The translations under genes were made by a program, and so were the position numbers. From positions 1-37,208 of the forward strand of contig NZ_JIBT01000012.1 in assembly GCF_001039575.1 (NCBI RefSeq): a stretch of DNA of 37,208 bases, written 5' to 3'. This stretch comes from Halomonas sp. PR-M31. GTDB lineage: Bacteria; Pseudomonadota; Gammaproteobacteria; Pseudomonadales; Halomonadaceae. Positions 1 to 9,118 of the stretch are shown here, piece after piece (position 1 is the first letter of the stretch; every line of letters starts with the position of its first letter). Under the pieces are notes generated by a model. The model saw only the letters and a list, made by a program, of their open reading frames with translations, ran no database searches and was not told the DNA's origin.

Positions 1-1075
1 AAAAAACGCCGCTGACGCGCTCGGGCTTTCATGGTCAGGGCGAAGGCGGCCAGCTCACCGGCGCGTTCATCCAGCTCAATACCGTAAAGGTTGTGTGTCA
101 GAATCTTTTCCGGGATTTCGGACGGCTCGTAGCCTTCTTCTTCATAAATGGCGTAGAGCAGATCGAAAGCATAGGTCAGCATATGGCCGGAGCCGCAGGC
201 TGGGTCGCAAACCTTAAGCTCTTCCGGGCCTTCGATTTTCAGAAAATCGGCCTCAGCCTCGTCCGGAGGAATGTAATACTCCATCTGATCCACCAAGCTG
301 AATTTGGTCTGTTAAGCATCCACAAGCGGCCGAGCGAGTTATCCACCAGGTATCGCACAATCCAGTGCGGCGTGAAAAGCTGGGTGGCGGCGGGGATATT
401 GGCCGGTTTGATTTTCTGATTCTTCTTCAGCGCCTCGAATACTTGATCCTTTTTCTCGGATATATAGAACTGGTACAACCAGCCAATTACCTCAACATCC
501 TCACAGGCAACCGGCGTCATGGCCTCGCGGGTGTAGGCCAGAATTGAGTTGCCGGAGAGCAGGTCATCCGGCATTAGCAGCTCGGTGTAGTCGTCGATAC
601 GCTCGAACAGGAACGGCATGGCGCTGTACCAATAGTTACAGGCGGCTACGACCAGTAAGCGATAGGCTTCCCCTTGGGGATCCTGGCTGGGCATTTTGCC
701 ATCGAGCAGGGCGAAGACCCGTTTTCGGGTATTTTCCACGACCATCTCTTCATCGATATGGCCCATCTTGGCATCCGCCAGGATCTCGGGCTGAAACTGC
801 CCCTCGGCGGGCGAGACCACGCCAATGCGGTTATATCGGTTCACGTCCATAAACCGCAGGGCTACGAGCCGGTTGAACCAGATATAAGCCACCCGCTCGA
901 CAACCTGCTCTTTACCCTGCTCGGCTATCGCCTCTTCCAGCTTTTTGATGGCCAATGGGCTTTCCCGCCGAGCGGGGCTTTCTTCGGCCAATACCAGCTT
1001 TAGCTTGGCGCCGACCTGTTCAATCAGGCTGCGGCGGGCGAACTGGGCGAATTTTCTGAGTTTTGCGGTTTCCAT
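1..1075 (-). CDS. pglX: PglX N-terminal part, BREX-1 adenine-specific DNA methyltransferase; partial, apparent frameshift
   Basis: PglX methylates adenine in a non-palindromic host site and so marks self DNA in type 1 BREX. The start at 1075 (METAKLRKFAQFARRSLIEQ) is typical of PglX. About 260 residues read cleanly to NSLGRLWMLNRPNS near position 300; the original frame then runs into unrelated residues and stops at 239. From about 296 to the left edge another frame continues the family sequence (LVDQMEYYIPPDEAEADFLK), including the SAM-binding motif I DPACGSGHML at about 206-177. One missing base near 297-300 explains this. The NPPY catalytic motif and the rest of the roughly 1200-residue protein lie beyond the left edge. 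Whether the frameshift is real or a sequencing error cannot be decided here. An 84-bp gap holding operator-like repeats separates it from the upstream gene. Confidence 0.88.
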
Positions 1076-1109
1076 CGATTCGTGCCTTGGTTTTGGTCGT
1101 GACCGAGCG

Positions 1110-1160
1110 ATATACGCTGACGCATAAATGAGCGTATATATTTACGCTGAGCGCATAAAT
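1110..1160. promoter_or_regulatory. Operator-like tandem and inverted repeats upstream of pglX
   Basis: The 84-bp gap between the AlbA_2/ATPase gene and pglX contains ATATACGCT (1110-1118) facing AGCGTATAT (1131-1139), a perfect 9-bp inverted repeat with a 12-base spacer. A near-direct repeat follows: TACGCTGACGCATAAAT at 1113-1129 and TACGCTGAGCGCATAAAT at 1143-1160. Such iterated sites usually bind a dimeric regulator. This implies that pglX is controlled separately from brxABC. The binding protein is not known. Confidence 0.5.
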
Positions 1161-2833
1161 TAACGCGCGCGCTTGTAAATAGCCCCTTTACGCTCGCCTA
1201 TTTGTTCGATTTCTCCCCTTTTCTTCAATCTGGCCAACAACTTGTAGGCTTGATCCGGACTGATATGGCACAGTTCAACCACGTCAGCACGTTTGATGCT
1301 GCCGTGCGTATCAATAAAGCTCATGACCATCTGCTCTTGCTGGATAGGATCAAATCCTGCCTGGCGCACATAGGCGGCCTTTTGCCCCGCCCCCTGATAT
1401 ACCTTGGCGCTCAGGGTGTAGGTGCGGCCCTTGCCAGTGCCGTGGGCTTCCACCATGCCGGCTTCCACCAGTTTCTCCAGGGTGCCCCGAACCACGGTTT
1501 CGGGCTTTTGCACGGATTTGGCTAAGTCCGCCGTTCTTAAGCGCCGCTCATTACGCAGCCGGGACAGGATAATCAGGCTGTCAATGGGCATGGCGGCGCC
1601 TGCCTGTTCCTCGCGCTCGACGATCATGCGCAGGAATTCGGCGTCCGCGTCCGCTGCGCTCATGCGTACGGAGACGGTGTGAGCGGACGACATGGAGTAG
1701 TCGGGGGCGGTACGCCCGTAGCGGAGCATGCCCTCGAAGATCCGGTCGATGCCCCGGCCCGTGCGTTCGGCCAGGCCGATGCGCTTGATGATGTCGGCCA
1801 GCAATGGGTTACGGGAGCGTGGGTCGGCTACCAGCAGGTTGTCCAGGTTGACGCCTTCCACAAATCCACCCGGGTTGCTGATGCTCAGGCCGTCGTCGTC
1901 CAGTTTGACGTGCACGGCGCCCAGGGCACTGTAATCGCGGTGAACCAGGGCGTTTACGAAGGCTTCCCGGAAGGCCCTGCGGTCAAAGTTGGGGATGGGC
2001 ACGCGAAACAGCCCGACCTGAATCTCTTCTTCCTCCACCCGGGCTCGGAATAGCACCTCGACCTCTTCAAAGGTCTCCAGCAGCGGCTTGCGGTAGAACT
2101 CATTAACCAGCACATCGGTACCGCGCAGCACCTGGAAGGCAACCTCATGGGAGGGTAGGTGTTGCCGGAGCTGCATTTCGTTGCCCAGCAGCAACAGGCC
2201 TGCAACCGTGGGGCGGCGCATGCCTCCCACGCTCACGGTCAGCCCCAGGGCGCCGTCCAGCTCATCGTCCGCCAGGGGCATCAGGCTCTGGTCGCCGCCG
2301 TATTTCTTGATGGCGTTGCGGATTCGGATGCGCTGAATCGGGTCCAGATCTTCAACCGCCAGGTTTTCCACCGGCAAGGCCGAGGGGTCCGTTACCCCCA
2401 GGCTGGACTGGCGCTGAACAAACTCATGGGGGTAGAAGGGGACGGCCTCCGGAGTACCGTCCATTCTCAGACGCCGACGTTGCAGCAGACCATCCGAGGT
2501 GGAGACCAGCTGCCGGGATTTGGGCACCTGTATTCTGGCGATGGGTTGCCCTTCCAGTTCCAGAGCCTCAACGCGCACAGCCAGTGACGGAATGGTCTTG
2601 TTGGCAATCAGAGCGGGCAGGCCAGCGAGATTGCGGTGATTGGCATGCAGCCCTGTCGGGGTGCCATCGTCTTCAACGCCTAGGAACAGGTCGCCGCCCT
2701 CGGTGTTGGCGAGGGCCACCACGGCAGCCACCAGATCCCGATCCGGCAGGCTTTTGACGTCGCTCTTGAATTCGATGGCAAGGCTTTCACCGCCGCGAAT
2801 GAGCGCCTGGATTTCCTGTTCGGCTTCGTGCAT
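1160..2833 (-). CDS. AlbA_2-domain ATP-binding protein (COG2865-like) inserted in the BREX operon
   Basis: A 557-residue protein. Residues about 13-62 form an AlbA_2 (Schlafen-like) DNA- or RNA-binding domain (ESLAIEFKSD, ALANTEGGDLFLGVEDDG). Residues about 285-370 look like a GHKL-type ATPase (HATPase_c_4), with the N-box EAFVNALVHRDY around Asn294 and a glycine box ERTGRGIDRIF at 356-366. Winged-helix segments follow, the last near the C-terminus (RADVVELCHISPDQAYKLLA). I chose the ATG at 2833 because it has a GGGGAT ribosome site; an upstream extension would run into brxC. Known relatives are annotated as transcriptional regulators or ATP-binding proteins of unknown role. Its place between brxC and pglX, next to operator repeats, suggests a regulator of pglX or an added defence factor; this is inference. 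Confidence 0.85.
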   Translation of the reverse strand: MHEAEQEIQALIRGGESLAIEFKSDVKSLPDRDLVAAVVALANTEGGDLFLGVEDDGTPTGLHANHRNLAGLPALIANKTIPSLAVRVEALELEGQPIARIQVPKSRQLVSTSDGLLQRRRLRMDGTPEAVPFYPHEFVQRQSSLGVTDPSALPVENLAVEDLDPIQRIRIRNAIKKYGGDQSLMPLADDELDGALGLTVSVGGMRRPTVAGLLLLGNEMQLRQHLPSHEVAFQVLRGTDVLVNEFYRKPLLETFEEVEVLFRARVEEEEIQVGLFRVPIPNFDRRAFREAFVNALVHRDYSALGAVHVKLDDDGLSISNPGGFVEGVNLDNLLVADPRSRNPLLADIIKRIGLAERTGRGIDRIFEGMLRYGRTAPDYSMSSAHTVSVRMSAADADAEFLRMIVEREEQAGAAMPIDSLIILSRLRNERRLRTADLAKSVQKPETVVRGTLEKLVEAGMVEAHGTGKGRTYTLSAKVYQGAGQKAAYVRQAGFDPIQQEQMVMSFIDTHGSIKRADVVELCHISPDQAYKLLARLKKRGEIEQIGERKGAIYKRAR

Positions 2834-2873
2834 GGCTATCCCCTGGTTCGACCGATTCGACGGGTCGGCACGC

Positions 2874-5800
2874 TTAGATCTGAACCTTGCGGCCTTGCTG
2901 GACTTCAACCAGCAGGGCCTCGCGCAGGGCATTCAGGTACCGGTCCACATCCCCCTCGTCGGCCAACCAGGCCTTGTCGAACGCGACACGGAGATTGCGG
3001 GTGTGAACGTAGTCGGCTGCCGATTCCTTGACCTTATGAGGCCCCCCGTCATTCTGGTCTTCACTCTGGCCGCCTGGGGGCTGATCGGGGTCGGCTGCCG
3101 GTGCTGATTTCTGATTGGCCAGCGCCACCATTTTGCCCAGCAGCTTCTGGTAGCCCTCTTCTTCAAAGTACCGGGTCCGGTCCTTGATCACGGCAATCAG
3201 GCGCTCCTGTGCGATGTAATCGATCAGATCCCGGAACGGTTTATTGAGCTCATCCTGGCGCGGCTCCGGCAGGGACTGATATTCGTCCATGCTTTGCATG
3301 CGTTCCTGCATGGTCTTCAGGGAGGTTTCTGCCTGAGCTCGGGTTTGCTGCACTTTCTCGTCGATGTGCTCCTGCAGGCTATCCAGCTGGCCCTTGAGCT
3401 GCTGAATGCGATTTCCTTTGTAGCAGTTGGGGTCGTTCAGGATGGTGCGGATCTGCTCGATCTCGTCCCCGGGCATATAGATGAAGTTGGGCTCCTGACT
3501 CTGCAGGAAGGACCGAGCCTGGTTGTAGATGTCTTTTTGTGAGCCGCCCATGAACTTGCGGATGGGGTCGATGACATCCTCTTTCAGGTCCAGCAGCTGG
3601 TCTTCCTGCTTGCCCAATTCCGTCAGGTGCCAGGTGTAGGGCTTTCCGGCGACTTCTTTCAGCGTCTCCAGGGCAGGTTTCAAGGCATTGAGAAACGGGT
3701 ACTGGTCGACTTGCGCTATCCGCCGATCCAGGTCGTGGTACATGTCCTGGAAGGCTTCGCCGGCCTCTTTACCCAGGGCTTTGGCTTCGCTGCTGCGGGG
3801 TGGGCTGTCGAAGAAGTCCTCGTAGAACGACTTGAGGGCTCGGACCTGAGAGGCGGTGAACTCAATCTGTGGTTCCAGCACCACGTTGCCGTGGCCGTGA
3901 GTGTTACGCAGGGCGCGCTCCAGCTCGCTGTCCTCCAGGATGTTCCCGTCGAGACGAACCTCCACCTTGCCACGGGCACACAGGTTGGCCACGGTGCAGA
4001 GAATCGCGGCGTAATACCAGCCGTAGGGTTTGCGCTCGAATTTCTCCAGCAGGCTCTTCAAGGTGGTACGGACACCGCCCCGGTTGTTGCTCTGAATGAA
4101 CGCCAGCACTTCCTGCTCGGATTCCGCCAGGGCCGTGGCGTCGTTACCGAACAGACCATCGTCTGTACGGTTAAGGCAATTGCTGATGTCGTTTTCCGTG
4201 TAGGAAACGCCGCGCAACATGCGGAGGTTGGGGTAAGCCCGTGAAATCAGCTCATGGAAGCCCCGAATAATGCGGGTCTGGGGGTCCTCATTCGCCACTT
4301 CCACATCGGCGCCGCCAATGAGCAACTTGGACTTGCCAATGAGGGTCTGAACCTGCTGCCGGAGCCTGGCCTCACGCTCACGGTTCTGGAAGCCTTTATC
4401 ATTCAAGATCCGCTTGACGGCTTCCTGCTGGGTAACAGAGATATTCTGTTTGATGTACTTCTCGGTGCGCTTGAACATGAGCAGATCGCGCACCAGGCGC
4501 TCGTCCGACGGCATGAGCACGAACAGCTCGTCCGCCTTGTAGGTTGAGGCTGTACGGAGCATTTGCTCGTTGTCAGTATGCTCGTGGAACGGGCTAATGA
4601 CATTGATCGAGAGTTCGTATTCACGCCCATGCAGACGATCATCCAGTTTGCGTGAATAGGAGTAGTCCTGCCCCTGATTTTGGGAGGAGCCGGCGTCATA
4701 GCGGATCTTGCGCTGCTTGATGACGTAGTCGAAAACGATCTTTTCCAGCTCGTCCGCGACGTCCGATGACTCGACCTCTGTGTTCTTGATTTCCTGCTCG
4801 ACGTCCTTTTCCTCGTCCGTCAGGTACTCGTATTGATCCCCATTGCGCTGAATGTAGGTCTGCTGCTCCAGAAGGCTCAGGCTTCCTCCACCTTAGCGCG
4901 AAGCGCCGGCAGGTCCTGATCGAAGGCGTCGAGCATCAGCACACAGAGGTTGCGCACCGTGGGCTTGAATTCTTTGACGTATTTGACCAGGAACAGGGCC
5001 TTCAGCAGCCGGATGGCGAAGGCATTGTCGAGCTGCTTCTCGGCCTGAATAATCGCCCGCTGTATTTGTGATTTCAGTGCAGAGCGGATGCCCTCGAACA
5101 TCAGGTCAAAGGTGGCCAACTGGCCTACCTCGTGATTACCGATGTGGATGGCGACCTGCTGGAAGACGCCCAGCATTGAGCGCTCACCGACGGAGCTGTG
5201 CTTACCTTCGAAGGCGTTGTGCTGCGACAAGTTCTGAATCGCCGATTGAAACAGCGCGAACTGGTAGGGGACGAAGGGGTAGCTGTGGATGAAATGGTCC
5301 CTGTCCCGGAAGTTCCGGTAGGTGGCCGACCCATCCGCGAAGTCGAAGAGCGTTTTGAAGTTGTTCGTCTGTGCGTGGTAGACGTCCGAGAGCTGATTGA
5401 CGCCTTCTTCAGTCTTGGTCAGCAGGCGCTTCTGGATGACCTCCGCCACGTCCGCGCTGGACAGCTTCATGCGGTTATTGAACCGAGCCTGAATTTTCGA
5501 GAAGTCGTTGCCTTGCTGCTTGCCCATTTCGCCCACCACGTTTTTCATTTCTTCCTGGGCGGTGACGATAATCCAGGCCCGGCCCCGACACTTGGTGGCG
5601 AGGCTCTCGGCAATGGTTTGCAGGTTGGTCATCAGCTTGGTGTTGTCGGCAATGTACTGACCAACCTCGTCCACAAAGAAGTTCAGGCGGAACTCTTTGT
5701 GGCCACCCTCCTTTGCCTGCTTCTCGATATAGGCATTCACATTGTCCGCGAAGTCTTCAATTGAAACGCGGTATTCACTGCGGTACTTGTCGAGGATGCC

Positions 5801-6454
5801 CGCTGCCGACTGCGGGTCACCGCTGGTCACTGCGGCGTAGGCTTTGGCGATATTCGGGCCTTCCAGAAGGGCTTGCTCCCGGCCTTTCTGCCAGGGGCGG
5901 CCGGCGATGGACTCGTACTCGGCTTTGAACTGTTTGTACAGGCCACGGCCGTCCAGATCGCGCTCAAACTGGGCGATGTGCCCTTGTTTGCCGTAGTAGC
6001 CGCACATTTCGTCAAAGACTTTAACGAACACGGCCAGAAGCGCATCGATCTGGGTTTTGCTGATGACATCGGCTTTCTGGTCGATGTTGAACAGAATGCT
6101 CTTCGCCGGAATTGAGACAGCTCGCTTCAGGTCGCCCCGGAGGATTTCATTTTCGCTGCACTTGGGGAGGAACAGATCCAGGGTTGAGGCCCCATCCATT
6201 TCCCGGTTTTCCAGCAGAAGGGCCAGCATCTTGAGCAGGTGGGACTTACCGGACCCGAAGAAGCCGGACACCCATACCCCGTTCGCCCCTTCATAGTTGT
6301 TGTAGGCGTCCAGGAACTCTTCGAGGCGCTTCTCGACTTCGTTGGTCAGTACGTATTCTTCAATTTCGAGGCGAAGACTGGCTTCATCGTCGGCTTTGAT
6401 AACGCCTTCAATGGGGCGGTCAACGGGCTTTAGAAAAATGTTCTTCAATGTCAT
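2874..6454 (-). CDS. brxC: BrxC, BREX-1 P-loop ATPase; apparent frameshift
   Basis: BrxC is the large AAA-type ATPase of BREX, required for defence. Starting at 6454 (MTLKNIFLKPVDRPIEGVIK), it has a Walker A motif GFFGSGKS at residues 64-71 and a Walker B-like LNFFVDEVGQYIADN near residue 260. The first frame ends at 4877 after LRAKVEEA. The family sequence goes on in another frame as LSLLEQQTYIQRNGDQYEYL, through MLRTASTYKADELFVLMP (Met at 4562), to EVQQGRKVQI at 2874. One missing C near 4880 (GCCTGA in place of GCCCTGAGC) restores a reading frame of about 1193 residues, the usual BrxC length. It lies 43 bases after brxB and 40 bases before the next gene, so it sits in the operon. If the lesion is real, the two halves would be separate polypeptides and defence probably lost. 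Confidence 0.92.
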
Positions 6455-6497
6455 AGCACTTTCCCTTAATGATTACGCCTCGAATCGTGTTGTCCGC

Positions 6498-7109
6498 TCA
6501 GGCTTCGTAATGAAAGATATTGAACGCACGGTAGTACTTGTCGTCATGTAGCCTGCCGAACAGATCCAGCGATGCTCCGGTTTCCAGCGAGTGGGTATAG
6601 GAGCCCGGGAAGAACATCACCGTTGGCTGGTCTTTGGCGGTGCTCTGCAAGTTGTTGAGCACGTTATGGGAGCGTATGTAGGGGAAGACCTCGCCCACCC
6701 CTGAGAGAAACAGCACGTCAAACTCAACGGACTGGAGTTTTGCCGCAATAGCGGGCACCAAATGGGCTTCCGGGTCCAGCACTCCCTGTAATAGTTCTTT
6801 CAGTTGATCCTTTGAGACCGTGGGCTCGAGCTCCAACACCTGCCACCAGATGTCTCTTTCTTTCAAAATATCGACGGCCAGGTCGTACAGATTGATACTC
6901 AGGATCCGGATGCCCGCCTGCTCCAGCCGGTTAACCAACTGCCGCTGAAGACGCTCCATCTCGACCGCTTCTTCAGGCCGGTAGGGGCAGATGAAGAAAG
7001 GCACTTCATTACCCAGTCCCTGTTTGTTCAGGAACCGCTGGCCGGAAACCACGCTGAACAGGTGCTGTAGTCGCTCCTGCATCGGCATTTTGGCAATGTC
7101 CTTTCTCAA
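6498..7109 (-). CDS. brxB: BrxB, DUF1788 BREX protein
   Basis: A 203-residue protein of the DUF1788 family, a core component of type 1 BREX whose biochemical role is not established. The start is MRKDIAKMPMQERLQHLFSV, and the FLNKQGLGNEVPFFICPYRP and VMFFPGSY segments are typical of the family. It begins inside the last codons of brxA (4-base overlap at 7106-7109), which implies translational coupling. The length is normal and no damage is visible. Function is assigned from family and gene order; no catalytic motif is recognised. Confidence 0.92.
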   Translation of the reverse strand: MRKDIAKMPMQERLQHLFSVVSGQRFLNKQGLGNEVPFFICPYRPEEAVEMERLQRQLVNRLEQAGIRILSINLYDLAVDILKERDIWWQVLELEPTVSKDQLKELLQGVLDPEAHLVPAIAAKLQSVEFDVLFLSGVGEVFPYIRSHNVLNNLQSTAKDQPTVMFFPGSYTHSLETGASLDLFGRLHDDKYYRAFNIFHYEA

Positions 7110-7720
7110 GCTGACATCCCCCTGATATCGGATTCATAGACTGGGAAGTAGAAAAACTCGTCAGGATTGTTCTGACGCAGCAACTCAACCAGCCTGGGGC
7201 TTAGCAGTATTGCGTTGATGGTTTTGTCTTTAGCTAACAACCCTGCCTCCCGCAGCATTCTGAACAGGACCTGTCGCAATTTATCGCGCGTTGAGGCGCT
7301 GGCATTATCCAGTTCGTCATGCCATTCCGATTTACGGTTATAGAAGGCATCGAAATCCTCAAAACTGAGATCCAGCTTCATCGCGACAAACCGTTCGTGT
7401 AGCACTTCCACCGCAAAGTCTGCGATAAAGCGGTACAGGCGGCACACCGCAACCCAGAGGAGGTGCGCCTGATCCTGGTGGTTTGCCTCGGCCAGGAAAG
7501 TGAGTTCGCTTTCGCCCAACGTCTTCAGGCGAGCAACCGCCTCTCTACAGGTGCGCTTTGCCGTGCTTTCCGTTCTGGCCTGTAGCAGGTTGTCATGCAG
7601 CGCTTGAGCACGCACCTCATCCCAGTCACGGAGCGACAGGTACAGCTCGGCCAGCTTCACCGATTCGCGGTGATACAGGCTGCCGGACGTGAAGGAGATG
7701 CGATACCTGCCTCGGGTCAT
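7106..7720 (-). CDS. brxA: BrxA, DUF1819 BREX protein
   Basis: A 204-residue DUF1819 protein, the BrxA component of BREX, which in studied members is a small helical DNA-binding protein. Family features are the start MTRGRYRISFTSGSLYHRES, the central HLLWVAVCRLYRFIADFAVE and the C-terminal FFYFPVYESDIRG. The ATG at 7720 overlaps the stop of the small HTH gene by 4 bases, and its own end overlaps brxB, so the three genes are translationally coupled. The length matches the family and the frame is intact. Confidence 0.92.
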   Translation of the reverse strand: MTRGRYRISFTSGSLYHRESVKLAELYLSLRDWDEVRAQALHDNLLQARTESTAKRTCREAVARLKTLGESELTFLAEANHQDQAHLLWVAVCRLYRFIADFAVEVLHERFVAMKLDLSFEDFDAFYNRKSEWHDELDNASASTRDKLRQVLFRMLREAGLLAKDKTINAILLSPRLVELLRQNNPDEFFYFPVYESDIRGMSA

Positions 7721-7926
7721 TCGGAACGCTCACCCTTGCTCGTCTCAGCGGCTCCACCGCCCTTGACCCACTCATCTACTTCGACTTTTTTGAACTTCCA
7801 AAATCGCCCCATGCGGTGGGCGGGCATTGCGTGCTTGTCGATCCAGCGGTACACGGTGTCATTGCTGACACCGAGGTGCTTGCCTATTTCGTCTACGGAT
7901 AACCAGCGATCTTCCATCTCGGCCAT
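7717..7926 (-). CDS. Small excisionase/MerR-type helix-turn-helix protein, first gene of the BREX operon
   Basis: A 69-residue protein (from the ATG at 7926) that is almost wholly an excisionase-family HTH: WLSVDEIGKHLGVSNDTVYR followed by the wing HRMGRFWKFKKVEVDEWV. I prefer the ATG at 7926, which has GGAAG seven bases upstream; an in-frame GTG at 7959 would add 11 residues. Its stop overlaps the brxA start. BREX loci often begin with a regulator, commonly the WYL-type BrxR; this small protein is not BrxR but may do the same job by binding the ATAGG repeats upstream. That role is inferred. Confidence 0.8.
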   Translation of the reverse strand: MAEMEDRWLSVDEIGKHLGVSNDTVYRWIDKHAMPAHRMGRFWKFKKVEVDEWVKGGGAAETSKGERSE

Positions 7927-8017
7927 GTTTTCGCTTCCTATGGGCGATGGTGTTGCCACCCCGTTTGAGGCGGCACGGCCTCTTGGGTGGAGCTACCCTA
8001 ATCCAATTCGACTGGTC

Positions 8018-8046
8018 AATATATAGGGGTACCAATAGGCTTTCAA
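8018..8046 (-). promoter_or_regulatory. Predicted sigma70 promoter of the BREX operon
   Basis: On the minus strand, TTGAAA (8046-8041) and TATATT (8023-8018) are 17 bases apart, close to the sigma70 consensus. Transcription would start near 8010, about 85 bases before the ATG at 7926. It is the only good promoter seen upstream of the operon. Confidence 0.5.
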
Positions 8047-8080
8047 TTGATTTGACCCGGATAGGTAGGCAAGGATAGGC
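8023..8080. repeat. Iterated ATAGG motifs around the BREX promoter
   Basis: ATAGG occurs on the plus strand at 8023, 8035, 8061 and 8075; the last two lie within the direct repeat GGATAGG (8059-8065 and 8073-8079). The copies flank and overlap the predicted -35/-10 region, so they are candidate operator sites for the small HTH protein or another regulator. Experimental support is absent. Confidence 0.35.
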
Positions 8081-8176
8081 ATTCGTAGTGGCAAGCAATT
8101 ATGGCTGTTAACTTGATGGCTCTTCGCGTCCCGCAACGGAAAGGGGCCGACTACTGACGGCCGGCACCTTCCCGAT

Positions 8177-8643
8177 TGCGGATGGCCCCCCTATCTCAGC
8201 TCAGGGCACCAGCACGATCTTGGTTGGCCTTGGCTCATGCACGGCCTAACCGATCAGGTCCATGCCCTGGCCCACAGTCGTCTGCCCCAACTACCGACGT
8301 CACAACGTCTCGGCTGGTTGACCGGCGCTACGCTTCTGGCCTGGGCAAGCTGGATCGGCGGCACTGCAACGGGGCCCTGGCCGGTAACGAGCTGACTACA
8401 CACTGGCCGCTACTGGGCGAAGTCATGCCCTTCGCTCTGCCTGCCTTGTTCCTGGTGCTGGTAGCACCGCGATTTACCACCCGACGCTGGTCGCTGGCGC
8501 TGGGCAGCACCATTGCGATCGCTGCATTGCTCACAGTGGATGGATTGACCCACGTCGCGATTCCCCTGGCCGCAGCCCGCGGGGCCCTGTGCTATTACCT
8601 GGTGAGATTCGATGTGACAGCACAAGGAAAACAGAATGGATAG
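8177..8643 (+). pseudogene. azlC: 5'-truncated, frameshifted azlC remnant (branched-chain amino acid exporter subunit)
   Basis: The C-terminal half of an AzlC-type permease. In one frame, from about 8231, WLMHGLTDQVHALAHSRLPQ and WLTGATLLAWASWIGGTATG match the middle of AzlC (compare the GLTDEVF motif). The reading then moves at about 8368-8376 (missing G in ACGGGGCCC) to a second frame: NELTTHWPLLGEVMPFALPA, on to DVTAQGKQNG and a stop at 8643. The N-terminal portion of roughly 80-90 residues is absent, and the stretch at 8177-8230 matches no frame well. The 3' end overlaps the azlD start, as in intact azlCD operons. The truncation lies exactly on the side facing the BREX operon, which suggests that insertion of the island removed the azlC 5' end. 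Confidence 0.7.
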
Positions 8644-8974
8644 TGGACTCTGGCTGGCTGTTCTGGCCTCGGCGACAGGCACCCCACTGCTGCGTTTGCT
8701 ACCGTTGTTGTGGATGCGACGCCGGCTTGATCGAGCCGACGACTTCGACGCTATGCCTCAGTGGCTTGGTATTCTTGGTCCTTTGATGATTGCTGCTTTA
8801 CTCGGTGTTTCGCTGGTCTCGACAGAGGTTAACGCCATTTCCTGGCTTGCCACGACAATCGGCGTGCTCGTGACGCTATATGCCTGGTGGCGGCTGCGCT
8901 CATTAGGCTGGCCAGTAATGGCGGGGGTAGTCGTTTATGGAGTGGTCTTAATCCTGGCAAGATCAGTGATATAA
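8636..8974 (+). CDS. azlD: AzlD-family branched-chain amino acid transport protein
   Basis: A 112-residue membrane protein of the AzlD type, the small partner of AzlC in export of branched-chain amino acids. Visible features are the N-terminal WLAVLASATGTPLLRLLPLL segment, DRADDFDAMPQWLGILGPLM, and four hydrophobic segments in all. It starts within the end of azlC (8-base overlap). The gene is intact, but because azlC is broken and its promoter side lost, it may be an orphan. Confidence 0.75.
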   Translation: MDSGLWLAVLASATGTPLLRLLPLLWMRRRLDRADDFDAMPQWLGILGPLMIAALLGVSLVSTEVNAISWLATTIGVLVTLYAWWRLRSLGWPVMAGVVVYGVVLILARSVI

Positions 8975-9118
8975 GATCCTGCGACATACTTATTGAATAA
9001 AAAGACTTTTCAGCGTTCGGACCATCCCTGATAAGAATTCACGCGCATGGTGCTGCAAGACCCTGGCTAGAAAGCGGCATTATCCCTGCGCGTAGCGCTT
9101 TACCAGCCGGCGCAGTCG

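Noticed and set aside
7859-8098. 79-codon minus-strand frame over the BREX promoter
   Set aside because: It overlaps the HTH gene in another frame and covers the promoter and repeats; residues do not look like a protein family.
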